DNA from: Methanococcoides alaskense
Lineage (GTDB): Archaea; Halobacteriota; Methanosarcinia; Methanosarcinales; Methanosarcinaceae
Length of the DNA stretch: 64,000 nt
Direction: 5' to 3'
NCBI RefSeq assembly: GCF_031454185.1
Contig: NZ_JAVDQI010000007.1
Span: 37,820 to 101,819 of the forward strand
Part shown: positions 46,005-56,100 of the stretch, in pieces
Position numbering within the stretch: the first letter of the stretch is position 1
How the letters are laid out: each line of letters opens with the position of its first letter
The notes under the pieces: generated by a model
Told to the model about the DNA's origin: nothing
What the model saw: only the letters and a program-made list of their open reading frames with translations
Database searches by the model: none
Program-made: the position numbers and the translations under genes

Positions 46005-47018
46005 ATGGTGGAAGTTGAAAGAGTAAGACATTCTGATACTTCAGAGAGAGAAAAGATACGTGCTATGATCAAGGCACGTAAAGAGAAAGAAAAGACTACA
46101 GAGGTCGAGAACAAGGTGGTCGAGTGTCCGGAATGTGGCAGTCGTAGCCTTGAACAAGACTATGAGCGTGCGGAATTGGTCTGTGCTGACTGTGGTCTTG
46201 TTGTGGATGCCGAGTTTGTTGATGAAGGTCCGGAGTGGCGTGCTTTCGACCATGATCAGCGTATGAAGCGTTCTCGTGTTGGTGCACCTATGACCTACAC
46301 GATCCACGACAAAGGTCTCTCTACTATGATCGACTGGAGGAATCGTGATTCTTATGGTAAATCAATTTCTTCCAAGAATCGTGCACAACTCTATAGGTTG
46401 AGAAAATGGCAGCGTAGGATTCGAGTAAGCAATGCTACTGAAAGGAACCTTGCTTTTGCACTATCCGAACTTGATCGTATGGCATCTGCATTAGGTCTTC
46501 CACGTACTGTTCGTGAGACAGCTGCAGTTGTTTACAGAAAAGCGGTCGATAAGAACCTCATCCGTGGCAGGAGTATTGAAGGTGTTGCAGCGGCTGCGCT
46601 TTATGCAGCATGTCGCCAGTGCAGTGTACCTCGTACCCTTGACGAGATCGGAGAGGTTTCCAGGGTAAGCAGGAAAGAGATCGGAAGGACATACCGTTTC
46701 ATCTCCCGTGAACTTTCGCTTAAACTGATGCCAACTTCACCTATTGATTACGTTCCAAGGTTCTGTTCAGGTTTGAACCTTAAAGGCGAAGTACAGTCAA
46801 GAGGTGTGGAGATTCTTCGTCAGGCATCTGAGAAAGAGCTCACAAGCGGTCGTGGTCCTACTGGTGTAGCGGCAGCAGCTATCTATATCGCTTCCATTCT
46901 ATGTGGCGAACGCAGGACTCAGCGTGAGGTTGCAGATGTTGCCGGAGTGACCGAGGTCACTATCCGTAACAGGTATAAGGAACTCGCAGAAGAATTGGAT
47001 ATCGAGATAATTCTCTGA
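46005..47018 (+). CDS. tfb: Transcription initiation factor TFB
   Basis: The archaeal TFIIB homologue that binds TBP and BRE DNA and recruits RNA polymerase. The ~337-residue product has a charged N-terminus, a zinc ribbon (CPECGSRSL...LVCADCGLV), the B-finger region (EGPEWRAFDHDQRMKRSRVG) and two cyclin-like repeats. GRSIEGVAAAALYAACRQ marks the first repeat and GRGPTGVAAAAIYIASI the second. A C-terminal HTH (TQREVADVAGVTEVTIRNRY) ends it. GAGG at 45991 supports the ATG at 46005. A strong terminator follows. Confidence 0.97.
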   Translation: MVEVERVRHSDTSEREKIRAMIKARKEKEKTTEVENKVVECPECGSRSLEQDYERAELVCADCGLVVDAEFVDEGPEWRAFDHDQRMKRSRVGAPMTYTIHDKGLSTMIDWRNRDSYGKSISSKNRAQLYRLRKWQRRIRVSNATERNLAFALSELDRMASALGLPRTVRETAAVVYRKAVDKNLIRGRSIEGVAAAALYAACRQCSVPRTLDEIGEVSRVSRKEIGRTYRFISRELSLKLMPTSPIDYVPRFCSGLNLKGEVQSRGVEILRQASEKELTSGRGPTGVAAAAIYIASILCGERRTQREVADVAGVTEVTIRNRYKELAEELDIEIIL

Positions 47019-47032
47019 TATTCTTTAACGGG

Positions 47033-47075
47033 AACTGCAAAGGTGCTGTCGAGGCCTTTGCAGTTTTATTTTTTC
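47033..47075 (+). terminator. Terminator of the gar1-tfb unit
   Basis: AACTGCAAAGG (47033-47043) and CCTTTGCAGTT (47055-47065) form an 11-base-pair stem with an 11-base loop. TTTTATTTTTT follows immediately. Confidence 0.85.
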
Positions 47076-47111
47076 TATGTCGTCTTACTTATATAGGACC
47101 ATTGTATCTCT

Positions 47112-47729
47112 ATGCTCATGCTGGAACTTTTCAAGATGTTTTCCATTGGGTTCATCGTAGCACTTACTGGTGCCCTTGTGCCGGGACCTATGCTTTTTGT
47201 GACCATTGATGGCACCCTGAAAAAAGGCTGGAGAGCTGGACCTGAGGTTTTTCTCGGCCATGCAATAATTGAGATTTTGGTGCTCTTCCTTATTCTTTTC
47301 GGACTGACTGCTCTTATCGGTGAACGGGAGATGGCATTTATCTCAGTGACCGGTGGTCTGGCACTGGTGGTTTTTGGCATAATGACCATTATGGGTGCAC
47401 GAAAAACGTCGTATGATCCCCAGTCTCAGGATAAAATGCCATCGAACTCACTGCTCGCCGGCATTGTCACATCTGTATCAAACCCTTATTTCTGGATCTG
47501 GTGGTTGGCAGTGGGAAGTGCTCTTGTACTTGAAAGTTATAAAATTGGAATGTTGGCGGTGGTATTCTTCATCGTTGGCCACTGGCTCGCAGACCTTGGC
47601 TGGTTCACAGCCGTGTCGCTTTCCTTTAGCAGGGGCAGAGGGATGTTCTCTCAAAAGACATACAAACAAATTCTTGTATCATGCGGGATATTCCTGATAT
47701 TGTTCGGTGGCTGGTTCGCCATTGGATGA
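47112..47729 (+). CDS. LysE/RhtB-family exporter
   Basis: A 205-residue, six-helix amino-acid-type exporter of the LysE/RhtB superfamily. The signature near the N-terminus is GALVPGPMLFVTIDGTLKKG, followed by FLGHAIIEILVLFLILFG. The middle helix pair contains SNPYFWIWWLAVGSALV. Substrate is unknown. The last ~20 bases overlap a longer, unlikely upstream version of the trm5 frame. Confidence 0.85.
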   Translation: MLMLELFKMFSIGFIVALTGALVPGPMLFVTIDGTLKKGWRAGPEVFLGHAIIEILVLFLILFGLTALIGEREMAFISVTGGLALVVFGIMTIMGARKTSYDPQSQDKMPSNSLLAGIVTSVSNPYFWIWWLAVGSALVLESYKIGMLAVVFFIVGHWLADLGWFTAVSLSFSRGRGMFSQKTYKQILVSCGIFLILFGGWFAIG

Positions 47730-47748
47730 TACTTTGATCGTAGGAGAT

Positions 47749-48750
47749 ATGACTTTGAAACATCCGTGTATTTTGATCCCGAAGAATAAAGGTGAACCTG
47801 TTAGAAAGGTAATTCTGGAGCTTGACCTGCTCGATAAGGGTCTGAAAATAGTTTCAGTGGATGCCGATCTGTGCCTTCCGCTTTCCAGAATGCTCTCTTC
47901 TGAGGAGATGGCGCTTTTGCCGGAAGAAGCACGACAGGACGACCGGGAGTTCGAGTCCCATGATAAGTTCCTGACGCTTGAGGATATTCTTGGTTTTACT
48001 CCTTCTTATGAGGTGGTGGGTGACATTGCACTCATCGAAGCTGATGAAGCCGATGCTGAGAAGATCGGAAAGGCTCTTCTGGAGATCCATCGCCACGTAA
48101 AGACCGTACTTGGTGCGATTTCAGCGGTTGAAGGCGAGTTCCGGACCCGTAGGTTCAAAGTGATAGCCGGGGATGGTCGTACCGATACTGTACACAAGGA
48201 CCATGGCTGTAAATATCATGTTGATCTTTCACGCGCATATTTTACTCCCCGGCTTTCTACTGAGCGCCAGCGCATTGTTTCACAGGTGGGTGAGAATGAT
48301 GTGGTGGTAGATATGTTCGCAGGTGTCGGGCCTTATAGCATCCCCCTTGCAAAAAAATGTAAGAGGGTAATTGCCATGGATAAGAATCCAGATGCAATTC
48401 ATTTCCTGAAAGAGAACGTAATACTCAATTCTGTTGATAATATCGAGGCAATTGAAGGCGATGCCAATGAGATCGTAAGAAATTACGAAGGCATGGCCGA
48501 TCATGTGATCATGAACCTCCCTCATAGTGCGGATGCTTTTCTTGATGCCGCTGTCCTTGCTACTGCTTCTGGTGGTGTTATCCACTACTATGGAATGACC
48601 CACGAAGACGACCTTTACGATAGTTCTCTCAAGCTGATCTCAAATGCTGCTGAGAAAGCAGGACGTACTATAGAAGTTCTGGAATGCAGGACTGTGAGGT
48701 CATATGCCCCACATCAGTATAATGTGTGTATCGAGGTCCGTGTTAGCTGA
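47749..48750 (+). CDS. trm5: tRNA (guanine37-N1)-methyltransferase Trm5
   Basis: Methylates G37 next to the anticodon to prevent frameshifting. The ~334-residue archaeal Trm5 has an N-terminal D1 domain (GFTPSYEVVGDIALIE), FKVIAGDGRTDTVHKDHGCK, the SAM motif VVDMFAGVGPYSIPLAKK and the catalytic NLPHSADAFLDAA. The ATG at 47749 starts the conserved part; GGAG is only two bases away, so a start slightly upstream is possible. It immediately precedes tRNA-Thr, though it does not act on it alone. Confidence 0.93.
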   Translation: MTLKHPCILIPKNKGEPVRKVILELDLLDKGLKIVSVDADLCLPLSRMLSSEEMALLPEEARQDDREFESHDKFLTLEDILGFTPSYEVVGDIALIEADEADAEKIGKALLEIHRHVKTVLGAISAVEGEFRTRRFKVIAGDGRTDTVHKDHGCKYHVDLSRAYFTPRLSTERQRIVSQVGENDVVVDMFAGVGPYSIPLAKKCKRVIAMDKNPDAIHFLKENVILNSVDNIEAIEGDANEIVRNYEGMADHVIMNLPHSADAFLDAAVLATASGGVIHYYGMTHEDDLYDSSLKLISNAAEKAGRTIEVLECRTVRSYAPHQYNVCIEVRVS

Positions 48751-48802
48751 TCTGGGCGAAATGGTTATATCATAAAATCCTTATTAGGTATAAGATTGAA
48801 GT

Positions 48803-48874
48803 GCCGTCGTGGCTTAGCGGTATAGCGGCTGATTCGTAATCAGCAGGCCGAGGGTTCGAATCTCTCCGACGGCT
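48803..48874 (+). tRNA. tRNA-Thr (anticodon CGT)
   Basis: A complete 72-base cloverleaf. Acceptor GCCGTCG/CGACGGC with discriminator T, D-stem GCT/AGC, anticodon arm GCTGA-TTCGTAA-TCAGC giving anticodon CGT, a five-base variable loop and T-arm GAGGG-TTCGAAT-CTCTC. CCA is not encoded and there is no intron. The 3' end is the insertion site of the element that follows. Confidence 0.96.
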
Positions 48875-48931
48875 TTAAATCAGTGATTCAAGGTAGCACC
48901 TGTCTTGTTAGGGACAAGGTAGGTGTTACAA

Positions 48932-49693
48932 ATGTCCTTATACAAAGACGATAAAATTCTAAAAGCTACAGAAAAACGCATCATAAATGCGTCTTATTCT
49001 AAAACAGACAAAAAAATCCTTTTTAGCTATGAAGCTGATCTTTTTGTGGCCGATCTTTCTGTTGCGCGTGTTTTTAAACATCTGGGTCAATTGCATCGAT
49101 TACGAATTTGGCTTGATGTTGATTTTCCAAAGGCAAATGAAAGGGGTCTAAAGAATCTTGTTAGTCAGATCCAGAGGAGGAAAGATCTGTCACCTGATAC
49201 AAAAAATGACTACAAGAGATGTCTTCGACAATTCTATCGGTGGTTGTTGCCAGATGCCAATCCTCCCATGCTTAGTTGGATAAATATTAAAAGAAAAGTG
49301 GGCAATTCAAAACTTCCTGAAGAATTACTTACAGAAGATGATAAAGTTGCGATGATTAATGCTGCTAACAATCTACGTGATAAGGCATTCATTGCAACAC
49401 TTTCTGAAACAGCTGCTAGAATTGGGGAAATGGATTCACTCCAGATAAAGAATATCAAGTTTGATGATCGTGGTGCAGTTTTGATGGTGGATGGGAAAAC
49501 GGGCATGAGGAGGGTGAGAGTAGTTTCTTGTGCCCCTTATCTTTCTTCCACTTATATACATCATCTGAACTACATTATATATACCTTGAGATCTCAATCT
49601 GGCAAACTTTATCTGTATTCTCACGGATGGTATCAAACAGTTCTTCGAATGGGTTCATACCATGCTCATCGGCAAATATTTCCGAAAGGATAG
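48932..49693 (+). pseudogene. Tyrosine recombinase/integrase, 3'-truncated
   Basis: The N-terminal SAM-like core-binding domain (LGQLHRLRIWLDVDFPKA to YKRCLRQFYRWL) and the first catalytic block are intact. SETAARIGEMDSLQIKN holds the first catalytic Arg and DGKTGMRRVRVVSCAPYL the Lys strand. After that the sequence turns into unrelated text. The HxxR, His and Tyr nucleophile boxes are absent, so the enzyme cannot be active. The lost part is replaced by DNA that, on the opposite strand, encodes the frameshifted gene at 49574-49801. AGGTAGGTG precedes the ATG. Confidence 0.82.
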
Positions 49694-49801
49694 TTCTTCA
49701 TTCTCCAGGTCATCGAGGGTATTTTTCATATATTCAATGTCACTGAAAGATATTGGTATCTGTACATCATCGTGGGTTTTATCTATTTTTATATGGTACA
49801 T
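49574..49801 (-). pseudogene. Frameshifted small provirus-type gene
   Basis: A good ribosome site (AGGTGA five bases before ATG at 49801) starts MYHIKIDKTHDDVQIPISFS and runs for 48 codons to TGA at 49655. Shifting phase near that point continues a plausible protein, EHGMNPFEELFDTIREN to a TAA at 49574. The combined ~75-residue acidic helical protein is not recognised. Its 3' end is antisense to the integrase tail. Confidence 0.55.
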
Positions 49802-49925
49802 TTAATTCACCTGATCAAAAGTATGGAAGAAATAGTATTGCCCATGACCAAATGGGAAAAGGGTAATCTGTCCAGTCACGAGCAAGGCATATCTATAGAT
49901 GTTGTTTGTCGAATAATGAAATGTA

Positions 49926-50190
49926 TTAAGCCTTGAGGTTGTAAACAGGCTTGACAATTTCCTCTATCTCAACGGTCTCACGGAGATGTTCCTCGATCAT
50001 CGAGAATGGTTTGTATGCCATTGGGCTTTCGTCGATAGTTCCTTCATGAACAGATGTTGGGGATACACCGTTCATTTTCTGCTTGAACTGGTCCATTGTT
50101 ATCCTACCATCGGTGAGCATACGTTTCAGTTCGTTTCGACCATTTAAACGTCCAGCTCCATGTGGTGGATTACTTTGAATGTCATTTCAT
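49926..50190 (-). pseudogene. C-terminal fragment of phage-type RtcB RNA ligase
   Basis: The frame reads NPPHGAGRLNGRNELKRMLT and ends DESPMAYKPFSMIEEHLR...VKPVYNLKA. These are the C-terminal active-site loop (HGAGR, with the His that is guanylylated) and tail of RtcB, closest to the phage/bacterial form with TVEI...KPVYN. About 400 upstream codons are missing and an in-frame TGA lies just before the matched part. An ATG at 50120 could give a 64-residue peptide but not a functional ligase. Confidence 0.75.
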
Positions 50191-50208
50191 TATCACCAAG
50201 TTGGTGTT

Positions 50209-50745
50209 TTAGTATTGGGTTTTAAAGAATTCTTCACATGTTTCATGGAATTCGAATCTGATTTTTTCATATTTGTTGTTGAATGTGTTGTCAGGATCAA
50301 CGATATTCCTTATCTTGTCCATATCAGTTTTTGGATCATATTGGTGTTCCCTGAACATATCGCATACATTGTCTACGAATGTTTTGATAACCTCCGTAGA
50401 TTCATTTTTGGGGAGCATCTCGAGGAAATCCGCTAAAGACTCACACGTTGGTTTTGCGTGTCCGTCATTCATCCACAGTTCCCATCCTCTCTTACTTGGT
50501 TTAGGTGGAATTATGCGCTTAATGATCTTTGTGAATATGCTAACTGGTTTTGAACTGTTTAGCATATATACATTGAACGATCCTGTAGCAAATGCATATT
50601 TTTCAGCATCTGGTAAAGTATTGAACCATTCGTTCAGTGTTAATGCATGTTTTGCCTGGTGCCACTTTTGGTTCACATGTGTTGTAAGTGTCCCATAATA
50701 TCCCAGTATTTCAGTAGTATATTTATCAAGTTCAGGAAGTTCCAT
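50209..50745 (-). CDS. Orphan protein of the integrated element
   Basis: A ~178-residue soluble, charged protein of unknown family, with MELPELDKYTTEILGYYGTL at the start, IIPPKPSKRGWELWMNDGHA in the middle and NKYEKIRFEFHETCEEFFK at the end. No membrane segment or known motif is seen. GAGG lies nine bases before the ATG at 50745, better than the longer frame from 50760. It is the only uninterrupted gene in the element. A role in the original virus or plasmid is likely, but cannot be specified. Confidence 0.6.
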   Translation of the reverse strand: MELPELDKYTTEILGYYGTLTTHVNQKWHQAKHALTLNEWFNTLPDAEKYAFATGSFNVYMLNSSKPVSIFTKIIKRIIPPKPSKRGWELWMNDGHAKPTCESLADFLEMLPKNESTEVIKTFVDNVCDMFREHQYDPKTDMDKIRNIVDPDNTFNNKYEKIRFEFHETCEEFFKTQY

Positions 50746-51302
50746 GTTACCATTCCTCATTTCTTAATATATCCATAATATCTGCAAATCCTTCGATCAT
50801 TTCAATATCAAATTGTTTCGTTGTCATATTAATCAATTTGATGCGTGGAATCATTCGTGTTGATATGTGAGTAGTATATGTTCAACACGTATTACAAATC
50901 CTGCATACAGAATAGCAATTAATCCAAATGCTATGGGTAATTGGGTAGATAACAACACATGTACCCAGCTGAGTATGTTAACCATCAATTTTGCTGTCAC
51001 CATACCACTTTCCCTGGTTCGAAGTCCCATATCAAGTGGTCTTTTATATCAACCAAGTCAATTGTCAGACGTTTAACATCCTTACTTGAATATAGTACTG
51101 AATCATTTCATACTTTATAATATTTTCATTAGTGCTGTTATTTAGCAAGGAGTACAAAATTCAAGTCAACTAATTCTAATCTAGTTTTTATGCTAGTGTT
51201 ATGTGAATGATCATCTATTTATTTACCGTTCACATAGTATTAAATATCGAATCTGCTTGCTCAAGAAGCAATCAGATGTTCCTAATAAGGCAGAAAGATA
51301 AT

Positions 51303-51341
51303 GAGCCTTGAATCAGGGATTTGACTCCCTCCGAAGGCTCC
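51303..51341 (+). repeat. Degenerate tRNA-Thr 3'-end copy (attR-like)
   Basis: AGGGATTTGACTCCC followed by TCCGAAGGCTCCA matches the tRNA-Thr T-arm and acceptor (AGGGTTCGAATCTC, TCCGACGGCT) at about 20 of 24 positions with one gap, and here CCA follows. GAGCCTT upstream can pair with AAGGCTC, giving a hairpin. The best reading is the far attachment site of the element. A remnant of another tRNA is the alternative. Confidence 0.62.
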
Positions 51342-51457
51342 ATTTAATTTGAATTTAAAACTCATTTTTTTGTGTTGTTATTATTTTGTAGCAAAGACAT
51401 TTTAAAGAAATCTTCTGGTAGATGAATCAACTTACACTATAGTAATTAAACACTCCA

Positions 51458-51593
51458 TTGGCTCTGTAGATAAACTATCAAAATCAACATCCTTTTACTT
51501 GAATTGAGATTATAATCCAATATCTTGCAACACATCCAATGAAATTTTCAAATTTGATTATTGTCCGAATATTGAGGATTTCTACAGAGCCAA
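51458..51593. mobile_element. MITE-like 136-base element
   Basis: Perfect 13-base terminal inverted repeats, TTGGCTCTGTAGA (51458-51470) and TCTACAGAGCCAA (51581-51593), enclose 110 AT-rich bases with no gene. The ends resemble GGCTTTGTAGAA found alone at 7144 and 57046. A miniature transposable element moved by an IS transposase elsewhere is likely. Confidence 0.6.
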
Positions 51594-51877
51594 ATTTTCA
51601 ATAATTTAAAATCATTATTTTCGGCCCAAATATCTAGACTTACCCTCTTGGATAAAATGCATATTCCTTAGAGTCTCTACAATCCACAAAGAACTATATT
51701 TGCTAATTTGTCAATATAGTATCAGGAAGTAAGGTAAGAGTAATAATATTTTTTTCATATGACTAATGTGCCGCGAATTTTTTTCGTTAACTGTCACTCT
51801 GCTTTATACAATTTCATAACTTTTAAATAATAATCATCTATCTAATAATAATAGAAAATTTCTGACAGGTTCTTCAC

Positions 51878-53188
51878 ATGACCGCAAAAAAAAGCTCAAA
51901 CCCCAAAGATAATGAAAATCTCATCTTTGTACACACAGCGGACCTTCACCTGGACAGTCCTTTTCATGGGCTTTCAGAGATCAATCCGCAATTAAGTGAT
52001 GTGATGACAAAGGCTACATTTGCTGCTTACAATAATATCATTGATACTTGTATTGAAAAGAATGCTGATTTTCTTTTAATTTCCGGCGATATATACGATA
52101 GTGCCGACAAAAGCCTTTATGCCCAGCTAAAATTTCTCGAAGGTCTTAAAAGGCTTTCAGCAGCAGGCATTGCAGCATACATTACACATGGAAATCATGA
52201 TCCTTTGAATGGATGGTCTGCAAGTCTGGAATGGCCTGATAATGTTAAAGTTTTCAGTGGGGATGATGTAGAAAGCGTTTTTGTGGAAAAGAACGGTAAA
52301 GTGGTCGCTATCATCAATGGGATAAGTTACCGCACAAAGAACATTCAGGAAAATCTCGCAAAGCGTTTTCAACAAAAGGACCCGGGTTCTCCATTCACTA
52401 TAGGGATGCTCCACTGCACAGTGGGTTCAGGTGAAGGTCATGACCCTTATGCACCGTGCACTATGCAGGACCTTAAAGGATCAAATTATGATTACTGGGC
52501 ACTTGGGCACATACATTATCCGCAGGTAATGGCAACCGATCCTTACATCGTCTATTCCGGCAATCCACAGGGAAGAGATCCCGGGGAATTGGGGGAGCGG
52601 GGATGCATGTTAGTGGAAGTGAATGAAAAAGGTGATACAAAGGTCGATTTTGTACCGGTGGATTCTGTTCGATGGTACATCGAGGAAATCTCTGTAGAAG
52701 AACTTGAAACGGAAGCGGATCTGATCGGAGCACTGGAAGATAAGATGGATAAGCTCTCTGAGATTGCAGAGGGCAGGTATGTTATCTGCAGGTTCAGACT
52801 TCAGGGCAGAAGCCAATTAAAACGACTTCTGATAAAAGAGGACTTTTTGAACGATATTGTGCAACATCTGCGGGAAAACTATGATATAGGTCCGGGTTCG
52901 GTCTGGATAGAAAGACTGAAGGACGAAACATCTTTCCCGTTCGAGCGCGAGAACCTTTTAAGCAGAGAAGATTTCATTTCCGATATATTGAGCATAACTG
53001 ATGAGATATGTTCTGATTGTGGTGATCTTAAGGAACTTGATGAACCTTTACATGCCCTTTTTGGAAAAGGGAAAATAAGGCATTTTCTAAGGTCTTTCGA
53101 TGAAGATGAACTTGTCAGTATTGCAAGGAATGCAGAAGAGTTGCTTCTGAATAAATTGATCCCGGAGGGTGAGTATGAGGATAACTGA
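51878..53188 (+). CDS. YhaO/SbcD-like Mre11-family nuclease
   Basis: A 436-residue metallophosphoesterase of the DNA-repair exonuclease group. Metal motifs are FVHTADLHLDSPFHG, LISGDIYDSADKS, ITHGNHDPLNG, GMLHCTVGSGEGH and YWALGHIHYPQV. The C-terminal ~190 residues include SRSQLK-like and capping segments and resemble YhaO more than classical archaeal Mre11. Its stop overlaps the start of the next gene by 14 bases, so it is co-translated with the Rad50/YhaN-like ATPase. The pair should process DNA ends or structured DNA. Confidence 0.87.
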   Translation: MTAKKSSNPKDNENLIFVHTADLHLDSPFHGLSEINPQLSDVMTKATFAAYNNIIDTCIEKNADFLLISGDIYDSADKSLYAQLKFLEGLKRLSAAGIAAYITHGNHDPLNGWSASLEWPDNVKVFSGDDVESVFVEKNGKVVAIINGISYRTKNIQENLAKRFQQKDPGSPFTIGMLHCTVGSGEGHDPYAPCTMQDLKGSNYDYWALGHIHYPQVMATDPYIVYSGNPQGRDPGELGERGCMLVEVNEKGDTKVDFVPVDSVRWYIEEISVEELETEADLIGALEDKMDKLSEIAEGRYVICRFRLQGRSQLKRLLIKEDFLNDIVQHLRENYDIGPGSVWIERLKDETSFPFERENLLSREDFISDILSITDEICSDCGDLKELDEPLHALFGKGKIRHFLRSFDEDELVSIARNAEELLLNKLIPEGEYEDN

Positions 53189-56100
53189 TCTGAACATAGA
53201 CGGGTTTGGAAAGTTCAATGATCTTTCCATTAATGGTCTGGGTGAGGGATTGACTGTGCTGCATGGTGAGAACGAAGCCGGAAAATCCACTTTGCTTTCA
53301 TTCATAAGGAGGATGCTTTTTGGTTTCCCGGACAAGAGGAGCAAATGCAATCATTATCCTCCGTTCAAGGGTGGACTGCATGGCGGAAGACTTTCGGTTT
53401 ACGGGGATGATGGAGATGCCTACACAATCGAAAGATATGCAAAGGATGGGCTGAACGTCTATCTTCCAGACGGTACCATCAAAGGGGAGGCAGAACTTGG
53501 AAAGCTACTCGGCAATGCGGACAAGGATGTTTTTGAGAATGTCTATGCTTTTGGTCTGGACGAACTGCAGGACTTCAACAGGCTGAACGGAGAGTCCATC
53601 AGCGGGAAACTGTATAGTGCAGGGACTGGTATTGGTGCTGCTTCTATCTCTTCCATTCAACGATTTTGTGATACTAAAAAAGGGGACCTGTTCAAACCAT
53701 CTGGAAAGAAACCATTGATAAATACTCTTTTTACTGAGATCAATAATATCGAGCAGAACATAAAGGATATCGAAGATGGACAATATACCTATGATCTGTT
53801 GCATAGTGATATCGGGGATACGGAAAAAAAGATAAGTGAGCTCAAGGAAAAAAAGTCAGCTCTTTTGGAAAAACAGGAACACATAAAGGCTCTTTTGTCG
53901 GTGTGGGATGATTGGGTAGAACTTCAGATACATGCCAGCAAACTCGAAGAGCTTCCTAAGCTTGAAAGTTTTCCTGAAAATGGGCTTAATCGATATGAGA
54001 GCCTCAAAGAGAGGATAAAGGATATCGATGAAAGCATTGCTGAACTGAACAGTTCTATTGAAAGGAACCGGACGCAACAGGGCAATATTGTGGTTGATGA
54101 CCTTCTGCTTGCACAGAAGGATGTTATATTCGAGTTGGGCAAAGGTGTCGGGAAATACGGGGCTGAAATAGTTGAGCTTCAAGACCTAAAGGTTTCGTTG
54201 AAGGGGGAAATGAAAAGACTTGGGGGCATGCTTCAGGTGATTGGACCTGATTGGGATGAGGGGAAGTTGAATGGCTTCGACATATCCATACCTGCAATAG
54301 ATGATGTACGCAAACGTCACGGTGAACTAAATGACCTGGATGGCGATATAAGGGTCTTGCGTCAGGAGCTCAAATCGATTGAGGATTCTATCTCAAAAAA
54401 GGACCGAACGCAAGACGCTGTTTATGGTAATATACTGATGCAACGGTCTGCAATTCTGAATATGGCAGATCGTGTGGTGGGATACCGTTCCAATGCTGAG
54501 CAAATAATCTCTCACAGGATCAAGCTTGATGGTAAAAAGAAAGAACTTGCTCATTTATTGGGGGATATTGGAAGTAAGTGGGACGGATCCTTATTGGAAA
54601 ACTTCGATATTTCCAGCAGTGTGAGGGATCATGTCAGTGCCATGAAAGATGGTTTTAATGATGCGGAATTGAATATCCATGACCTGGAAGCAAAGCTTGA
54701 ATGGTTAAAGAATGACATTGTCAGGATCGATGGCAGTATAGATGAGATCGATACTAAGATAAATGCAATTGATATACATATTCCTGAGGCTGAGCTTCAC
54801 AAGATGCTTGCATCTTTGAAGAGCTTACAGTCACGATACTCTTCTCTTAAGGAGAAGGAGATCGACCTTAAGTCTTTAGAGAGGGATGAGAATTTTGCTT
54901 CAATGATGGGGCAAATGCCTGTTGCAACAAACCAGAAGATGCCGATATGGCCTTCAGGGGTTTTTACAGGGATGGGTGTTGCTGGGCTTGTGGCTGGTTA
55001 TGTGTATAATGAATTGCAGGGCGGCATTGTTGCATGTATTGGTCTGTTCATTGTGGCAGTCATCTATTCTGTATCTGTGAGGAATGCAGGTAAAAGTGCA
55101 ACACTTCCTGCCAATGATGTGGGGGGTGCTCGATCAGGAACTGTAAAAGAGCAGGTTGTGCAGGAAATACGTTCTATAAAGGAACAGATGTTGGCTGATG
55201 CTGTCTCCTGTGATTTCGAAGATGTACCTGAAAGGTCCATACTTGAAGCTCGTTATGATGAGCTTAAGGAATATGCTCTTGGTATTAGGTCGGTTTCTGA
55301 GCTTAGGTTGCAGAGGGATGGATTCGAGAAAGAAAGGCTCGCATCCAGCGAACAATATGTTTTGCTTGAATCAAAACTTAACGATATGGGGGAGTTCTAT
55401 CGGGAAATTCAAGCAGAATGGAAAGAGTGGCTCATTTCATGTGATCTGGATGCAGATATTGCTTCTGGGGACATGCCTGACAAGTTTGCTCTTGTTCGGG
55501 AGGGGAAGGATAAGCTTGCTTTCATAGGTGAGATCCAGTCTCAGCTATTAAGGTGCGAGAGTTCTGTTGAAGAGTTCGAGGTAGATGCTCGGGAACTGCT
55601 TGATCGGTGTGAGCTTGAGAACTCTGGACGTTCCATTGATCAGGATGTTCTTAAGTTGCGGGATGATGTGAATGCGGAATTTGCGAAGACCGGGAAAGTG
55701 GAACAGATCAGACAGGACCTCGATGAACTGGTTGCCCGTTCAGAGTTGTTGACTGTCGATCTTAAGGAAAAGGAAGCTGAAAGGGATATTGTTTTGGGTA
55801 TGTGGAAGGAATGGCTTGCAAAGTATGACCTTTCTTCTGAGATGACGACCGAGAGCATCCTTGATATTTTCACTTCGATCAGGAATTGTTATGAGGTACA
55901 GGATAAGATCAAGGATATGTCCGATAAGATAGGATCTTATGCTGATTCTATAACTGTGTATGAGAACAAGATCCGTTCGGTCCTTGATGTTTGTGAAAGA
56001 ATGGAGTCTGGGCTTGGGTTTGATACGGAACTGGAGCTTCTTCGGGATGATGTTGAAAAGGTGTTAAGTGAGAAGAACAGGTTGGATGCTCTGATCTTGG

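Larger units (their letters stand above)
48875..51341 (+). mobile_element. Decayed tRNA-Thr-integrated element (~2.5 kb)
   Basis: The segment is bounded by the tRNA-Thr 3' end and a degenerate copy of that end at about 51316-51341. It begins with a tyrosine integrase directed away from the tRNA, as in archaeal integrated viruses and plasmids. Inside are a frameshifted small gene, the C-terminal part of a phage-type RtcB and one intact orphan gene, all on the minus strand. There are no replication or structural genes. It looks like the deleted remnant of a provirus or integrated plasmid. Confidence 0.72.
50746..51877. other. Gene-poor stretch spanning the element end
   Basis: About 1.1 kb with no supported protein gene. 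It contains the degenerate tRNA 3'-end copy and the MITE-like repeat listed separately. The rest is AT-rich with only short frames lacking ribosome sites. Confidence 0.65.

Noticed and set aside
50273..50698. A 141-codon plus-strand frame in the integrated element
   Set aside because: Antisense to the 178-residue minus-strand gene, which has the ribosome site and better coding character.
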